A stretch of 64,000 nt of DNA from Hyunsoonleella aquatilis (GCF_014270105.1 NZ_JACNMF010000003.1:310001-374000); one strand, 5' to 3'. Counted from the stretch's first letter, positions 1 to 9,085 are shown. A program made the numbers and translations. The notes: a model not told the origin generated them from the sequence alone.

Positions 1-55
1 AATGTTAAAAAATCTATATCTAATACAGTTTTGATATCAATGGCGTCTCAAACGG

Positions 56-97
56 TACAGTACAGGATAGGAATGTTTGTCCCCTACAGTATTTTTG
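56..97 (+). promoter_or_regulatory. Rhamnose operon promoter with shared 15-bp operator
   Basis: The 15-mer TACAGTACAGGATAG lies at 56-70 and begins with the direct repeat TACAG-TACAG. After exactly 19 nt comes TATTTTTG at 90-97, a perfect match to the Bacteroidota -7 consensus TAnnTTTG. The identical 15-mer, with the same 19-nt spacing to a -7 box, precedes the permease gene at 12926, and a diverged copy precedes lutA. The element covers the place where a -33 box would sit, which fits an activator-dependent promoter; that is inference. The regulator is not in the window. Confidence 0.7.
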
Positions 98-123
98 GTT
101 TTATAACTTATTTTAATAAAAAA

Positions 124-2229
124 ATGAAAAACACTACAAAAACCTTCGAATATGTCGATTATTTATGGGATGAGGCAAAAGCGGCATCTTTGGGCGACAA
201 TCAAGTAGAATTATTTCTCTACCGCTCAAATATTTTGGGAGCCGATTTAAGAATAACAAATTATGGTGGCGGAAATACCAGTTGCAAGACAATTGAAACC
301 GATCCATTGACAAACGAAGAGGTTGAAGTAATGTGGGTAAAAGGTTCTGGTGGCGATATTGGGACTTTAACAAGATCCGGTATCGCTGGATTATATACCA
401 AAAGGCTGAGAGACCTTAAAAATGTGTATCAAGGTCTGCATGATGAAGACAGGATGGTGGGGCTTTTTAACCACTGTATATATGATTTGGACAGTAAAGC
501 GCCATCTATTGATACGCCTTTACATGGTTTATTGCCATTTGCACATATAGATCACTTACACCCGGATGCTTTAATTGCTGTAGCGGCCGCTAAGGATAGT
601 GAGAAAGTAACCAAAGAAATTTGGGGAGATACTATGGGATGGGTACCATGGCAAAAGCCAGGGTTCGATTTAGGTCTTCAGTTGGAAAAATGCCTGGCCG
701 ATAATCCTGGAATACGAGGTATCGTTTTAGGTAGCCATGGTCTATTCACTTGGGGAGACACGTCTTACGAATGTTATATGAACAGTTTAGAAGTTATTGA
801 AATGGCCTCTGACTATATTGCGAAGAAAATTGAATCCGGCGGGCCAGTTTTTGGTGGCGAAAAAGTATCAAGCCTTCCTAAAGATGAGCGCGTGGAAAAG
901 GCGGCGCAATTAATGCCATTGCTTAGAGGCTTGTGTTCTTCTGAAAATCGCATGATAGGACACTTCTCTGATTCTGATGTCGTAATGCAATATATCAATA
1001 GTCATGACCTGGAGCGATTGGCCCCAATGGGTACATCTTGCCCAGACCACTTCTTAAGAACAAAAATCCAACCTTTGGTATTGGATTTAGATAAAAATGA
1101 AGACCTGTCAGATACGGAAGCTGTTTTAAAGAAATTGGAACCTGCATTTGAGGCATACCGCCAGGAATATGTTGACTATTACAACACTTGTAAAGTAGAT
1201 AATAGTCCAGCAATTCGAGATGCAAATCCTGTAATCATTATTTATCCGGGGGTTGGTATGTTTAGTTTCGCTAAAAACAAACAAACAACACGTGTTGCTA
1301 GTGAGTTTTATATAAACGCCATAAACGTAATGCGCGGTGCGGAGGCTATTACATCTTACACGTCTTTGCCAAGGCAAGAAGCATTTAATATTGAGTATTG
1401 GTTATTGGAAGAGGCAAAGTTGCAGCGTATGCCCAAAGAGAAGCCACTATCGCGTAAAGTAGCATTGGTTACAGGTGCTGGTGGTGGTATTGGTAAAGCT
1501 ATTGCTGATAAATTGGCTGCGGAAGGTGCAAACGTTGTGCTGACCGATATCAATGAAGAAGCACTTATTGAGGCCAATGGCACTTATGCAAGGGATGTTT
1601 CCGCTTATGCCATTTGCGATGTAACCAATACCGAATCTATAGCAAGTGCCTACAAAAAGGCTGTTATGGAGTTTGGTGGTGTAGATATCGTAGTGCACAG
1701 CGCAGGTTTGGCAATTTCCAAACCATTAGAGGATACTACCGATAAGGATTGGAATATTTTACAAAATATTCTTGTTAAAGGTCAGTTTGATTTGGCCAAG
1801 CAATTTTCAGCTATTACGCGCAAGCAAGGTTTAGGTGGAGATTACATTGCTATAGCAAGTAAAAATGGATTAGTTGCGGGGCCAAACAATGTGGCTTACG
1901 GTACGGCAAAGGCAGCCCAACAGCACATGGTACGCCTGCTGGCGGCCGAATTGGCAAAAGATAAAGTTAGGGTTAATACCGTTAACCCTGATGGCGTAAT
2001 TGTTGGAAGCAAAATTTGGGAAGGCGCATGGGCCGAGGGTAGAGCAAAAGCCAACGGTATTACTGTAGAAGAGCTACCAGCATTTTATGCAAAGCGCAAT
2101 TTATTACATGAAATCATTACCCCAGATGATATTGCTAACGGTGTATTCTCGTTAGTAGGTATTTTGGATAAGTCCACCGGTAACATTATTAATGTAGATG
2201 GTGGTATGGCAAATGCCTTTGTAAGATAA
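124..2229 (+). CDS. rhaEW: Bifunctional L-rhamnulose-1-phosphate aldolase / short-chain dehydrogenase (L-lactaldehyde dehydrogenase)
   Basis: This 701-aa fusion has a class II aldolase part at about residues 10-400 and a short-chain dehydrogenase at about 440-701. The aldolase shows GGGNTS at 48-53, the metal-ligand stretch HIDHLHP around H144 and H146, and GSHG at H205. The dehydrogenase shows the Rossmann motif TGAGGGIG at 450-457 and the YxxxK pair Y592/K596. Families of this layout (RhaEW) cleave L-rhamnulose-1-P to DHAP and L-lactaldehyde and oxidise the aldehyde to L-lactate. I chose the ATG at 124: an in-frame TTG at 31 would place the operator and -7 box inside the gene, and the 31 extra residues have no family resemblance. 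It is the first gene of the rhamnose operon. Whether the SDR half oxidises or reduces lactaldehyde cannot be read from sequence. Confidence 0.9.
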   Translation: MKNTTKTFEYVDYLWDEAKAASLGDNQVELFLYRSNILGADLRITNYGGGNTSCKTIETDPLTNEEVEVMWVKGSGGDIGTLTRSGIAGLYTKRLRDLKNVYQGLHDEDRMVGLFNHCIYDLDSKAPSIDTPLHGLLPFAHIDHLHPDALIAVAAAKDSEKVTKEIWGDTMGWVPWQKPGFDLGLQLEKCLADNPGIRGIVLGSHGLFTWGDTSYECYMNSLEVIEMASDYIAKKIESGGPVFGGEKVSSLPKDERVEKAAQLMPLLRGLCSSENRMIGHFSDSDVVMQYINSHDLERLAPMGTSCPDHFLRTKIQPLVLDLDKNEDLSDTEAVLKKLEPAFEAYRQEYVDYYNTCKVDNSPAIRDANPVIIIYPGVGMFSFAKNKQTTRVASEFYINAINVMRGAEAITSYTSLPRQEAFNIEYWLLEEAKLQRMPKEKPLSRKVALVTGAGGGIGKAIADKLAAEGANVVLTDINEEALIEANGTYARDVSAYAICDVTNTESIASAYKKAVMEFGGVDIVVHSAGLAISKPLEDTTDKDWNILQNILVKGQFDLAKQFSAITRKQGLGGDYIAIASKNGLVAGPNNVAYGTAKAAQQHMVRLLAAELAKDKVRVNTVNPDGVIVGSKIWEGAWAEGRAKANGITVEELPAFYAKRNLLHEIITPDDIANGVFSLVGILDKSTGNIINVDGGMANAFVR

Positions 2230-2282
2230 CATTCAAGAAATTGATTTAGTCAATAATTTAGTTTATTTTAGTGAGAAAGATT

Positions 2283-2330
2283 ACTTCCATGATTGGTTTG
2301 ATATTCATCATGGAAGTGCTTTTCATTTTT
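2283..2330 (+). terminator. Hairpin between the first and second rhamnose genes (attenuator or processing element)
   Basis: A perfect 11-bp inverted repeat (ACTTCCATGAT at 2283-2293, ATCATGGAAGT at 2307-2317) encloses a 13-nt loop and is followed by a T-rich stretch, GCTTTTCATTTTT. It lies in the 129-nt gap between the aldolase fusion and rhaI. No promoter-like sequence clearly restarts transcription after it, so it may act as a partial terminator or an mRNA-stability hairpin that sets the ratio between the first gene and the rest of the operon. Confidence 0.55.
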
Positions 2331-2358
2331 AGAACTATAATAACCAGTCCAAACAATT

Positions 2359-3639
2359 ATGAAAATTAATAAAGAACAACTAGCAGAGTCGAATAAACCA
2401 GGTTTAGGTAATCACAATGAAAACTTCGATTTTTTATCAAACAAGTTAACAAAGCAGGGTCACGACGTAAATGCGATCGTGTCTAAATTAGGGGCTTTTC
2501 AGGTAGCAATACCAAGTTGGGCCTTAGGCGCAGGGGGAACACGTTTTGGGAGGTTCTCGTTTTATGGTGAGCCTTCAAGCTTAGAGCAAAAAATAGAAGA
2601 CATTGGAATAATTCATGGTCTTACACAAACAGCAGGAGCCGTTTCATTGCACATTCCGTGGGACATTCCGTCGGACTACAATGCCATAAAGGAAAAAGCA
2701 GATGCCCTGGATATTAAATTTGATGCCGTAAATTCCAATACGTTTCAAGATCAGGAAGATGCTTCGGAATCATATAAATATGGTTCTTTAAGCAATACAA
2801 GTAAAGCTGTAAGAGATCAGGCGATCCAACATAACTTGGATGTGATCAAAATAGGGGATAAATTAGGGTCCAAAGCATTAGCAGTTTGGTTGGCTGACGG
2901 TTCTTGTTTTCCGGGCCAAAATAATTTTCAAACCGCATTTCAAAATACGCAGGATAGCTTAGTAGAAATTTACAAAGGACTGCCCGATGATTGGAAAATG
3001 CTTGTAGAATATAAGCCTTATGAGCCTAATTTCTACAGTACGGTAATACAAGATTGGGGAGCATCATTGATGTTGGCTAATGGTTGCGGTGATAAGGCCT
3101 ATACACTTGTGGATTTAGGTCACCATTTACCCAATTCAAATATCGAACAGATAGTTTCTATACTTCAACTAAAGGGTAAATTGGGAGGTTTCCATTTTAA
3201 TGATAGTAAATATGGTGATGACGATCTGACGGTGGGAAGCATTAAGCCTTATGCTCTGTTCTTGATTTTTAATGAACTGGTATATGGTATGCAAAACAAT
3301 CCACAAAATCCAGATTTAGCTTGGATGATTGATGCAAGTCATAATGTAAAAGATCCTTTGGAGGATTTAATTCAATCACTTGAAGCAATTCAAGAGGCTT
3401 ATGCAAAAGCAATGTTAATTGACCAAAATGCTCTAAAAGCGGCGCAGATGGACAATGATGTAGTGAAGTGCCAAGAAATATTACAAGGAGCCTATAGAAC
3501 CGATGTTAGGCCATTGTTGGAAAAGGCAAGGTTGAACTCTGGAGGGGCTTTAAATCCAATACAATCCTATCGCTCCTTAGACGTTAGGGGAGGACTTATC
3601 AAAGAAAGAGGAAAGCACACTATTGCCACAGGTTTATAA
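2359..3639 (+). CDS. rhaI: L-rhamnose isomerase
   Basis: The 426-aa protein belongs to the RhaI type of xylose-isomerase-like TIM-barrel sugar isomerases and would interconvert L-rhamnose and L-rhamnulose in the cytosol. Recognisable stretches are WALGAGGTRFGRF near residue 55, VEYKPYEPNFYST near 215, LVDLGHHLP near 252 and FHFNDSKYGDDDL near 274, where acidic and histidine metal ligands of the family lie. Length is normal. It sits second in the operon after a hairpin, and the kinase gene starts 2 nt after its stop codon, so the two are probably translationally linked. Confidence 0.9.
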   Translation: MKINKEQLAESNKPGLGNHNENFDFLSNKLTKQGHDVNAIVSKLGAFQVAIPSWALGAGGTRFGRFSFYGEPSSLEQKIEDIGIIHGLTQTAGAVSLHIPWDIPSDYNAIKEKADALDIKFDAVNSNTFQDQEDASESYKYGSLSNTSKAVRDQAIQHNLDVIKIGDKLGSKALAVWLADGSCFPGQNNFQTAFQNTQDSLVEIYKGLPDDWKMLVEYKPYEPNFYSTVIQDWGASLMLANGCGDKAYTLVDLGHHLPNSNIEQIVSILQLKGKLGGFHFNDSKYGDDDLTVGSIKPYALFLIFNELVYGMQNNPQNPDLAWMIDASHNVKDPLEDLIQSLEAIQEAYAKAMLIDQNALKAAQMDNDVVKCQEILQGAYRTDVRPLLEKARLNSGGALNPIQSYRSLDVRGGLIKERGKHTIATGL

Positions 3640-3641
3640 GT

Positions 3642-5015
3642 ATGAAAAAAGTTACGGCAGTTTTTGATATAGGCAAGACTAATAAAAAGTTTTTCCTCTT
3701 TGATAAAAATTTCAATGAGGTCTATACAGAATACACTTCGTTTGAAGAAATAGAAGATGAGGATGGGCATCCAACTGAGAATCTTGGGGAACTACGGACG
3801 TGGGTAAAAGAAGTATTTGATAAGTTTCTGAAATCAGATACTTATGATGTAAAAGCCATCAACTTTTCTACGTATGGGGCAAGTTTTGTGCATATTGACG
3901 AACAGGGCAATCCTCTAACACCACTTTACAATTATACTAAGCCTTTAGACGGAAAAGTTGTTGATGCTTTTTTTGAAAAGTACGGACCCAGAGAAGAATT
4001 TTTGAAGAACACGGGGTGTACCGAGTTAAGTATGCTTAACTCTGGTCTCCAACTTTTTTGGTTAAAGTATGAAAAGCCAGAGGTGTTCAAAAAAATTAAA
4101 TACTCATTACACTTGCCGCAGTATTTGAGCTTTATGTTTACGGGTATTCCTGTTAGCGAATATACAAGTATTGGTTGCCATACCGCCCTCTGGGACTACT
4201 CAAAGAAGGACTACCATAGTTGGGTTTACAGTGAAGGAATAGATAAAATTCTGCCACCGATTGTGTCTACTGAAACTAGCATAAATATGAACTACGATGG
4301 GCATCGTGTAAAAGCTGGTGTAGGTATACACGATAGTTCTGCGGCGCTTTTACCTTATGTAAGGAGTATCAACAAAAAATTTGTATTGGTTTCAACAGGA
4401 ACGTGGAGTATTGTTTTCAATCCCTATTTTGAAACTCCAATTGAAGAGCAATCCTATGATAAAGATACCTTGAATTACATGCGTATCAATGGAAGACCAG
4501 TCCGTGCAACAAGGCTGTTTTTAGGTAACGAGTACAAAGTACAGGTCGCATATCTTACTAAACATTTTGGAGTAGACGATGACTATCATATGAAGGTGAA
4601 ATTTGATTATGACACCTATTATGAAATTGTAGAGGATTTTAAGAATTGCTTTAAATGGGAGAGTATAGAGGGCGAAAATATGCCAGAACAGACATACATG
4701 CCCTATACGGAGTTTGAACACGCCTACCATCAACTTATGGTTGAGCTGGTTTTAATCCAAATAAAGTGCATCAAGGATGCTTTGGGAGGAAACAATTTTG
4801 CAAGAATATATGTAGATGGCGGATTTAGTAACAACGACATCTATATTAAGTTGTTATGTCATTATTTCAGGGATAAAAAATTGAGCACAACCGATGCGTC
4901 TTTGGGATCAGCTTTGGGAGCCGCCATTTCAATTTCTGACAACAAACTAAATTCCAAATTCTTAAAGAAAAATTATGCGCTTAAAAAACATGTGCCATTT
5001 ATTGTAAATGCATAG
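3642..5015 (+). CDS. rhaB: FGGY-family carbohydrate kinase, probable rhamnulokinase
   Basis: This 457-aa kinase has the N-terminal FGGY phosphate loop VFDIGKTNKK at residues 7-16, a mid-protein GIHDSSAALLPY segment, the STGTWSIVF motif of the ATPase fold, and VDGGFSNN near residue 382. The FGGY family phosphorylates sugars with ATP; its position between rhaI and two aldolase genes makes L-rhamnulose the likely substrate. It starts 2 nt after rhaI. A 61-nt gap follows. Family membership is certain, while the exact sugar is inferred from the operon. Confidence 0.88.
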   Translation: MKKVTAVFDIGKTNKKFFLFDKNFNEVYTEYTSFEEIEDEDGHPTENLGELRTWVKEVFDKFLKSDTYDVKAINFSTYGASFVHIDEQGNPLTPLYNYTKPLDGKVVDAFFEKYGPREEFLKNTGCTELSMLNSGLQLFWLKYEKPEVFKKIKYSLHLPQYLSFMFTGIPVSEYTSIGCHTALWDYSKKDYHSWVYSEGIDKILPPIVSTETSINMNYDGHRVKAGVGIHDSSAALLPYVRSINKKFVLVSTGTWSIVFNPYFETPIEEQSYDKDTLNYMRINGRPVRATRLFLGNEYKVQVAYLTKHFGVDDDYHMKVKFDYDTYYEIVEDFKNCFKWESIEGENMPEQTYMPYTEFEHAYHQLMVELVLIQIKCIKDALGGNNFARIYVDGGFSNNDIYIKLLCHYFRDKKLSTTDASLGSALGAAISISDNKLNSKFLKKNYALKKHVPFIVNA

Positions 5016-5076
5016 TTGACAGCGTACATCGTTACGAGAAAAAAATTAATTAATAAACCAACAATATTGTATTGAA

Positions 5077-6366
5077 ATGTCAAAAAATATAAAATTAGTT
5101 CATCCAAGAGATCAAATTACCGAAATAATAGACCGAGTTTATAAACGGGGCATGACCACAACTTCTGGAGGTAATATCTCTATTATAGACGATGAAGGCG
5201 ATATCTGGGTAACACCTTCAGCCATTGATAAAGGATCCTTAAGAGCATCCGATATTATTTGTGTAAAAAAAGATGGTACCATTATAGGGAAGCACAAGCC
5301 TTCCTCTGAGTTCCCGTTCCATAAAGCTATTTATGAAGCTAGACCAGATATTAAATCTGTAATCCACGCGCATCCACCGGCATTGGTGTCGTTTAGTATT
5401 GTGCGTCAAATACCCAATACAAATATTATTTCTCAAGCAAAACATGTTTGTGGACCAATTGGATATGCAAAATATAGACTTCCTGGTAGTGAAGATTTAG
5501 GCGAAGTAATTGCAGATGAATTTAAAAAAGGTTATAAAGCTGTTATTATGGAAAATCACGGCACCGTTTTAGGAGGAAGTGATTTAACAGATGCCTATGA
5601 GCGTTTTGAAGCCTTAGAGTTTTGTGCAAATACCATTCTATATGGCTCTCAAATTGGAACCCCTAGATATTTGACTGATGACCAAATTGATGAATTTGAA
5701 TCACAGGCAACGGGAGTTCTCCCTGAAATGGAAAGCACTAGTTATACTTCGGATGAAGTAGAAAAGCGATTGGAAATATGCAAAATTGTCCAACGCTCTT
5801 GTGAACAAGGTTTAATGATAAGTTCTTATGGTACTGTGTCTATGCGTTGGAAAGAGAACGATTTTTTAATAACACCAACTGGAGCTAATAGATGGGATTT
5901 AGATTTAGACGATATCGTACAAATAAAGGGTGGTAAGCGAGAAGCTGGTAAAACACCTAGTAGGGCTACTTGGATTCATCAGGAAATTTATAATAAAAAC
6001 CCTGATGTGAATTCTATTATAATGACCCAATCCCCTTATTTGATGGCTTTTGGTGTAACAGGTACTCATTTGAATGTAAGAACCATTCCTGAGAGTTGGA
6101 TTTTCTTGCAGGATATAAACTTTTTAAAGTACGGTGATCATTTCAGAAAAAACAATAATTCAGAAATGGTTGAAGATTGTGCAACTGCATTAATAATAGA
6201 AAATGATTCGGTAATTGTTACTGGAGATAAATTGTTGCAAACATTTGATTATTTGGAAGTTGCGGAATTTAGTGCAAAATCTATTGTTTTAGGCCATTCC
6301 CTTGGAGAAATGGTGCCAATAAATGATGAACAGGTAGAAGATTTAAGAAAGAAATTTTTGACATAA
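5077..6366 (+). CDS. Tandem class II aldolase/adducin-family protein, second domain without metal ligands
   Basis: The 429-aa protein is two class II aldolase/adducin domains in a row, at about residues 10-205 and 228-425. The first keeps the fuculose-1-P-aldolase-type zinc set: E78 (SSEFPFH), H97 and H99 (IHAHPP) and H161 (MENHG). At the matching places the second domain has TPSRATW, MTQSP and IENDS, so glutamate and all three histidines are gone. It is probably a structural or regulatory domain. Substrate is unknown; an aldolase for rhamnulose-1-P is already encoded at 124-2229, so this one may act on a related deoxy-sugar phosphate such as fuculose-1-P or on a side product. The next gene begins 3 nt after its stop codon. 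Confidence 0.82.
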   Translation: MSKNIKLVHPRDQITEIIDRVYKRGMTTTSGGNISIIDDEGDIWVTPSAIDKGSLRASDIICVKKDGTIIGKHKPSSEFPFHKAIYEARPDIKSVIHAHPPALVSFSIVRQIPNTNIISQAKHVCGPIGYAKYRLPGSEDLGEVIADEFKKGYKAVIMENHGTVLGGSDLTDAYERFEALEFCANTILYGSQIGTPRYLTDDQIDEFESQATGVLPEMESTSYTSDEVEKRLEICKIVQRSCEQGLMISSYGTVSMRWKENDFLITPTGANRWDLDLDDIVQIKGGKREAGKTPSRATWIHQEIYNKNPDVNSIIMTQSPYLMAFGVTGTHLNVRTIPESWIFLQDINFLKYGDHFRKNNNSEMVEDCATALIIENDSVIVTGDKLLQTFDYLEVAEFSAKSIVLGHSLGEMVPINDEQVEDLRKKFLT

Positions 6367-6369
6367 AAT

Positions 6370-7518
6370 ATGGCAATAAGTTTTGACACACGTTATCCAT
6401 CTATCGATGACCTAAGAGCTAAAGCTCAAAAAAAGATTCCAAAATTTGCTTTTGAGTATCTTGATGGAGGGTGTAATGAAGATGTTAATTTAGTTCGTAA
6501 TACGGCAGAGCTACGAGAAGTTCAGCTTAAGCCAAACTACTTAAGAAAACACCATGGCTCATCGTTAAAGACTAAATTATTTGGAGTTGAATATGATGCG
6601 CCGTTTGGTATTGCACCGGTTGGACTTCAAGGTTTAATGTGGCCCAATTCGCCGGAAATATTGGCAAAGGCAGCGTTTGAGCATAATATTCCTTTTATTT
6701 TAAGCACGGTAACCACTACTAGTATAGAGCGAGCCAGTGAATTGACAGAAGGAAAAGCATGGTTTCAATTGTACCATCCGGCCGAGGATTCATTAAGGGA
6801 TGATATTATCAATAGGGCCGCCGTAGCGCATTGTCCTGTTCTAGTCATTCTGTGCGATGTCCCTACGTTTGGTTTTAGACCAAGAGATATAAGAAATGGA
6901 TTGGCTATGCCACCTAAAATGAATCTAGCAAATATTTTAGAAGGATTTACACACCCACACTGGAGTTTGCAAACTTTAAAACATGGTATCCCTAATTTTG
7001 CAACCCTGAAACCATATATGCCTAAAAATTTGGATTTAAAGCAATTAGGCAAGTTCATGGACCAAACCTTTAGTGGAAGGCTAAATGCTGAAAAAATAAA
7101 GCCTATCCGCGACATGTGGAAAGGTAAACTTGTTTTAAAAGGTGTAGCATCAGAGTATGATACCGAAGAGGCAATCCGATTAGGATTAGATGGTATTATT
7201 GTGTCCAATCATGGGGGGCGTCAATTAGATGCAGGTCAATCAACGGTTAAGCCATTATCAACTATTGCTGAAAAGTATGGAGATAAGATTGAGGTAATGA
7301 TGGATAGTGGTATTCGTTCGGGACCTGATGTAGCAAGAGCCATGGCAAGCGGTGCTAAATTTACATTTATGGGGCGCTCATTTATGTATGGCGTTTCTGC
7401 ATTAGGTAAAAAAGGAGGTAACCATACTATTTCTTTGCTGAAAACAGAACTGCAACAAGTGATGGATCAACTGTGTTGTGAGACCACTAGTGATTTCCCA
7501 AATCATTTAATAAAGTAG
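6370..7518 (+). CDS. lldD: FMN-dependent alpha-hydroxy acid dehydrogenase, probable L-lactate dehydrogenase
   Basis: The 382-aa enzyme is of the LldD/glycolate oxidase family, a TIM barrel carrying FMN that oxidises L-2-hydroxy acids. Visible hallmarks are FEYLDGG near residue 28, PVGLQGLMWP at 83-92, LKGVAS with K257 and the catalytic SNHGGRQLD with H281 and R284. In this operon L-lactate made from rhamnose-derived L-lactaldehyde is the natural substrate, with electrons passing to quinone. It starts 3 nt after the tandem aldolase. It is functionally redundant with lutABC on the opposite strand. Lactate preference over glycolate or mandelate is inferred from context. Confidence 0.87.
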   Translation: MAISFDTRYPSIDDLRAKAQKKIPKFAFEYLDGGCNEDVNLVRNTAELREVQLKPNYLRKHHGSSLKTKLFGVEYDAPFGIAPVGLQGLMWPNSPEILAKAAFEHNIPFILSTVTTTSIERASELTEGKAWFQLYHPAEDSLRDDIINRAAVAHCPVLVILCDVPTFGFRPRDIRNGLAMPPKMNLANILEGFTHPHWSLQTLKHGIPNFATLKPYMPKNLDLKQLGKFMDQTFSGRLNAEKIKPIRDMWKGKLVLKGVASEYDTEEAIRLGLDGIIVSNHGGRQLDAGQSTVKPLSTIAEKYGDKIEVMMDSGIRSGPDVARAMASGAKFTFMGRSFMYGVSALGKKGGNHTISLLKTELQQVMDQLCCETTSDFPNHLIK

Positions 7519-7568
7519 ATTTAAATCTTTTAGAGGTATAAGAATATTAACTAACTAAACAATATATT

Positions 7569-9008
7569 ATGAAACATTATAGGCAATTTATTAATGGTCA
7601 GTTTATAGATTCAAAGGCCACTTCGGTGATTGAGATACTAAACCCATGCACAGAAGAAGTCATTAGCACCATATCGACAGGAACGATAGAAGACGCCAAT
7701 AATGCCTTGGAAGCTGCACAGGCATCACAACCAGCTTGGGAAGCTTTGCCAGCAATACAGCGGGCTGCATTTTTGCACAAAATGGCTGATGTTATTAGAG
7801 AAAACAGAGTGTTTTTGGCTGAAACTCTGTCTAGAGAACAAGCTAAGGTTATTGGTTTAGCTCAAGTTGAAATAGACGTAACAGCTGATTATTTTGATTA
7901 TAACGCTGGTTGGGCAAGAAGAATTGAAGGTGAAATAATTCAAAGTGATAGAGAAAAAGAACATATCTATTTGCACAAAGTGCCAATCGGGGTAGCAGTA
8001 GGTATTTGCCCTTGGAACTTCCCATTTTTTGTGATGGCACGTAAAGTTGCGGCATCGTTAATCACGGGAAACACTTGTGTTATTAAACCAAGTTCTGAAG
8101 CGCCTAATACTATTATGGAGTTTGCAGACCTTATTCAAAAGATTAAGTTGCCTGCCGGTGTTTTAAATTTTGTTTGCGGCGCAGGTAGAACGGTTGGAAA
8201 TGCTTTGTGTGGAAGTCCCATTACAGGTATTATCAGTTTAACTGGTAGCGTGGGTGCAGGACAAAAAGTAATTAGTGCTGCTGCTGAAAATATCACAAAA
8301 GTTTCTTTGGAATTAGGAGGTAAGGCTCCTGCCATTGTTTGTGCAGATGCTAATATGGAGTTGGCTGTAAATTCCGTTGTATCTTCTAAGGTTATTTTTA
8401 GTGGACAGGTTTGTAACTGTGCAGAACGTGTATATGTAGAGGATAGCATTTACGATGAATTTGTAGATAAGCTCACTAAGAAAATGAGCGAGGTTAAAAT
8501 TGAAGAGGCCTTAACGGGAACTGATGCTGATATGAGTAGTCTGGTTTCTAAAGATCAATTGGATAAAATCACAGAAATGGTTGAGTTTGCCAAGAAAGAA
8601 GGAGCAGAGGTGCTTGTTGGTGGTGGACAACCAGATAAATTTGACAGAGGCTACTTTTACGAACCAACTTTAATTACGGGTTGTCGTCAGGATAGTCAAA
8701 TCATTCAAGAAGAAGTTTTTGGACCAGTATTGCCAGTAATGAAGTTTAATACTTTAGATGAAGCGATTGCAATGTCCAATGACTCGGAATTTGGTTTAAC
8801 ATCATCTATATTTTCTGAAAACTTCAATAACATCATGAAAGCTACAAATGGTCTTCATTTTGGTGAAACTTACGTTAACAGAGAGCATTTTGAAGCTATT
8901 CAAGGATTTCATGCCGGATGGAAAAAGTCTGGTATAGGCGGAGCTGATGGTAAATATGGTATGGAGGAATATTTACATACAAAAGTAGTTTACGCTAAAT
9001 ACTACTAG
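7569..9008 (+). CDS. aldA: Lactaldehyde dehydrogenase
   Basis: The 479-aa protein is an NAD-dependent aldehyde dehydrogenase that follows E. coli AldA along its whole length: GQF near residue 10, ADYFDYNAGWARRIEGEIIQ from about 106, PWNFPFF with N150, K173, E248 in LELGGK, and the nucleophile C282 in SGQVCNCAERVYV. The C-terminal FHAGWKKSGIGGADGK stretch is also AldA-like. It would oxidise L-lactaldehyde to L-lactate. It is the last gene of the rhamnose operon, 50 nt after lldD, and is followed by a strong terminator. The activity overlaps the SDR half of the first gene. Confidence 0.93.
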   Translation: MKHYRQFINGQFIDSKATSVIEILNPCTEEVISTISTGTIEDANNALEAAQASQPAWEALPAIQRAAFLHKMADVIRENRVFLAETLSREQAKVIGLAQVEIDVTADYFDYNAGWARRIEGEIIQSDREKEHIYLHKVPIGVAVGICPWNFPFFVMARKVAASLITGNTCVIKPSSEAPNTIMEFADLIQKIKLPAGVLNFVCGAGRTVGNALCGSPITGIISLTGSVGAGQKVISAAAENITKVSLELGGKAPAIVCADANMELAVNSVVSSKVIFSGQVCNCAERVYVEDSIYDEFVDKLTKKMSEVKIEEALTGTDADMSSLVSKDQLDKITEMVEFAKKEGAEVLVGGGQPDKFDRGYFYEPTLITGCRQDSQIIQEEVFGPVLPVMKFNTLDEAIAMSNDSEFGLTSSIFSENFNNIMKATNGLHFGETYVNREHFEAIQGFHAGWKKSGIGGADGKYGMEEYLHTKVVYAKYY

Positions 9009-9031
9009 AAGTATCATGTAATACATAAAAA

Positions 9032-9070
9032 AAGCTCAGCTATTAAAATTAGCTGAGCTTTTTTGTTTTT
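9032..9070. terminator. Bidirectional intrinsic terminator
   Basis: A perfect 11-bp stem (AAGCTCAGCTA / TAGCTGAGCTT, 9032-9042 and 9050-9060) with a 7-nt loop is flanked by A-runs on the left and T-runs on the right. It lies between the convergent aldA and hydrolase genes and should end transcription from both sides. Confidence 0.92.
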
Positions 9071-9085
9071 TAATATTAGTGTTAC

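Noticed and set aside
31-123. N-terminal extension of the first gene from a TTG
   Set aside because: It would include the operator and the perfect -7 box, and its residues do not look like an aldolase start.
6765-7208. 147-aa minus-strand ORF
   Set aside because: It lies wholly inside lldD on the opposite strand with no family resemblance.
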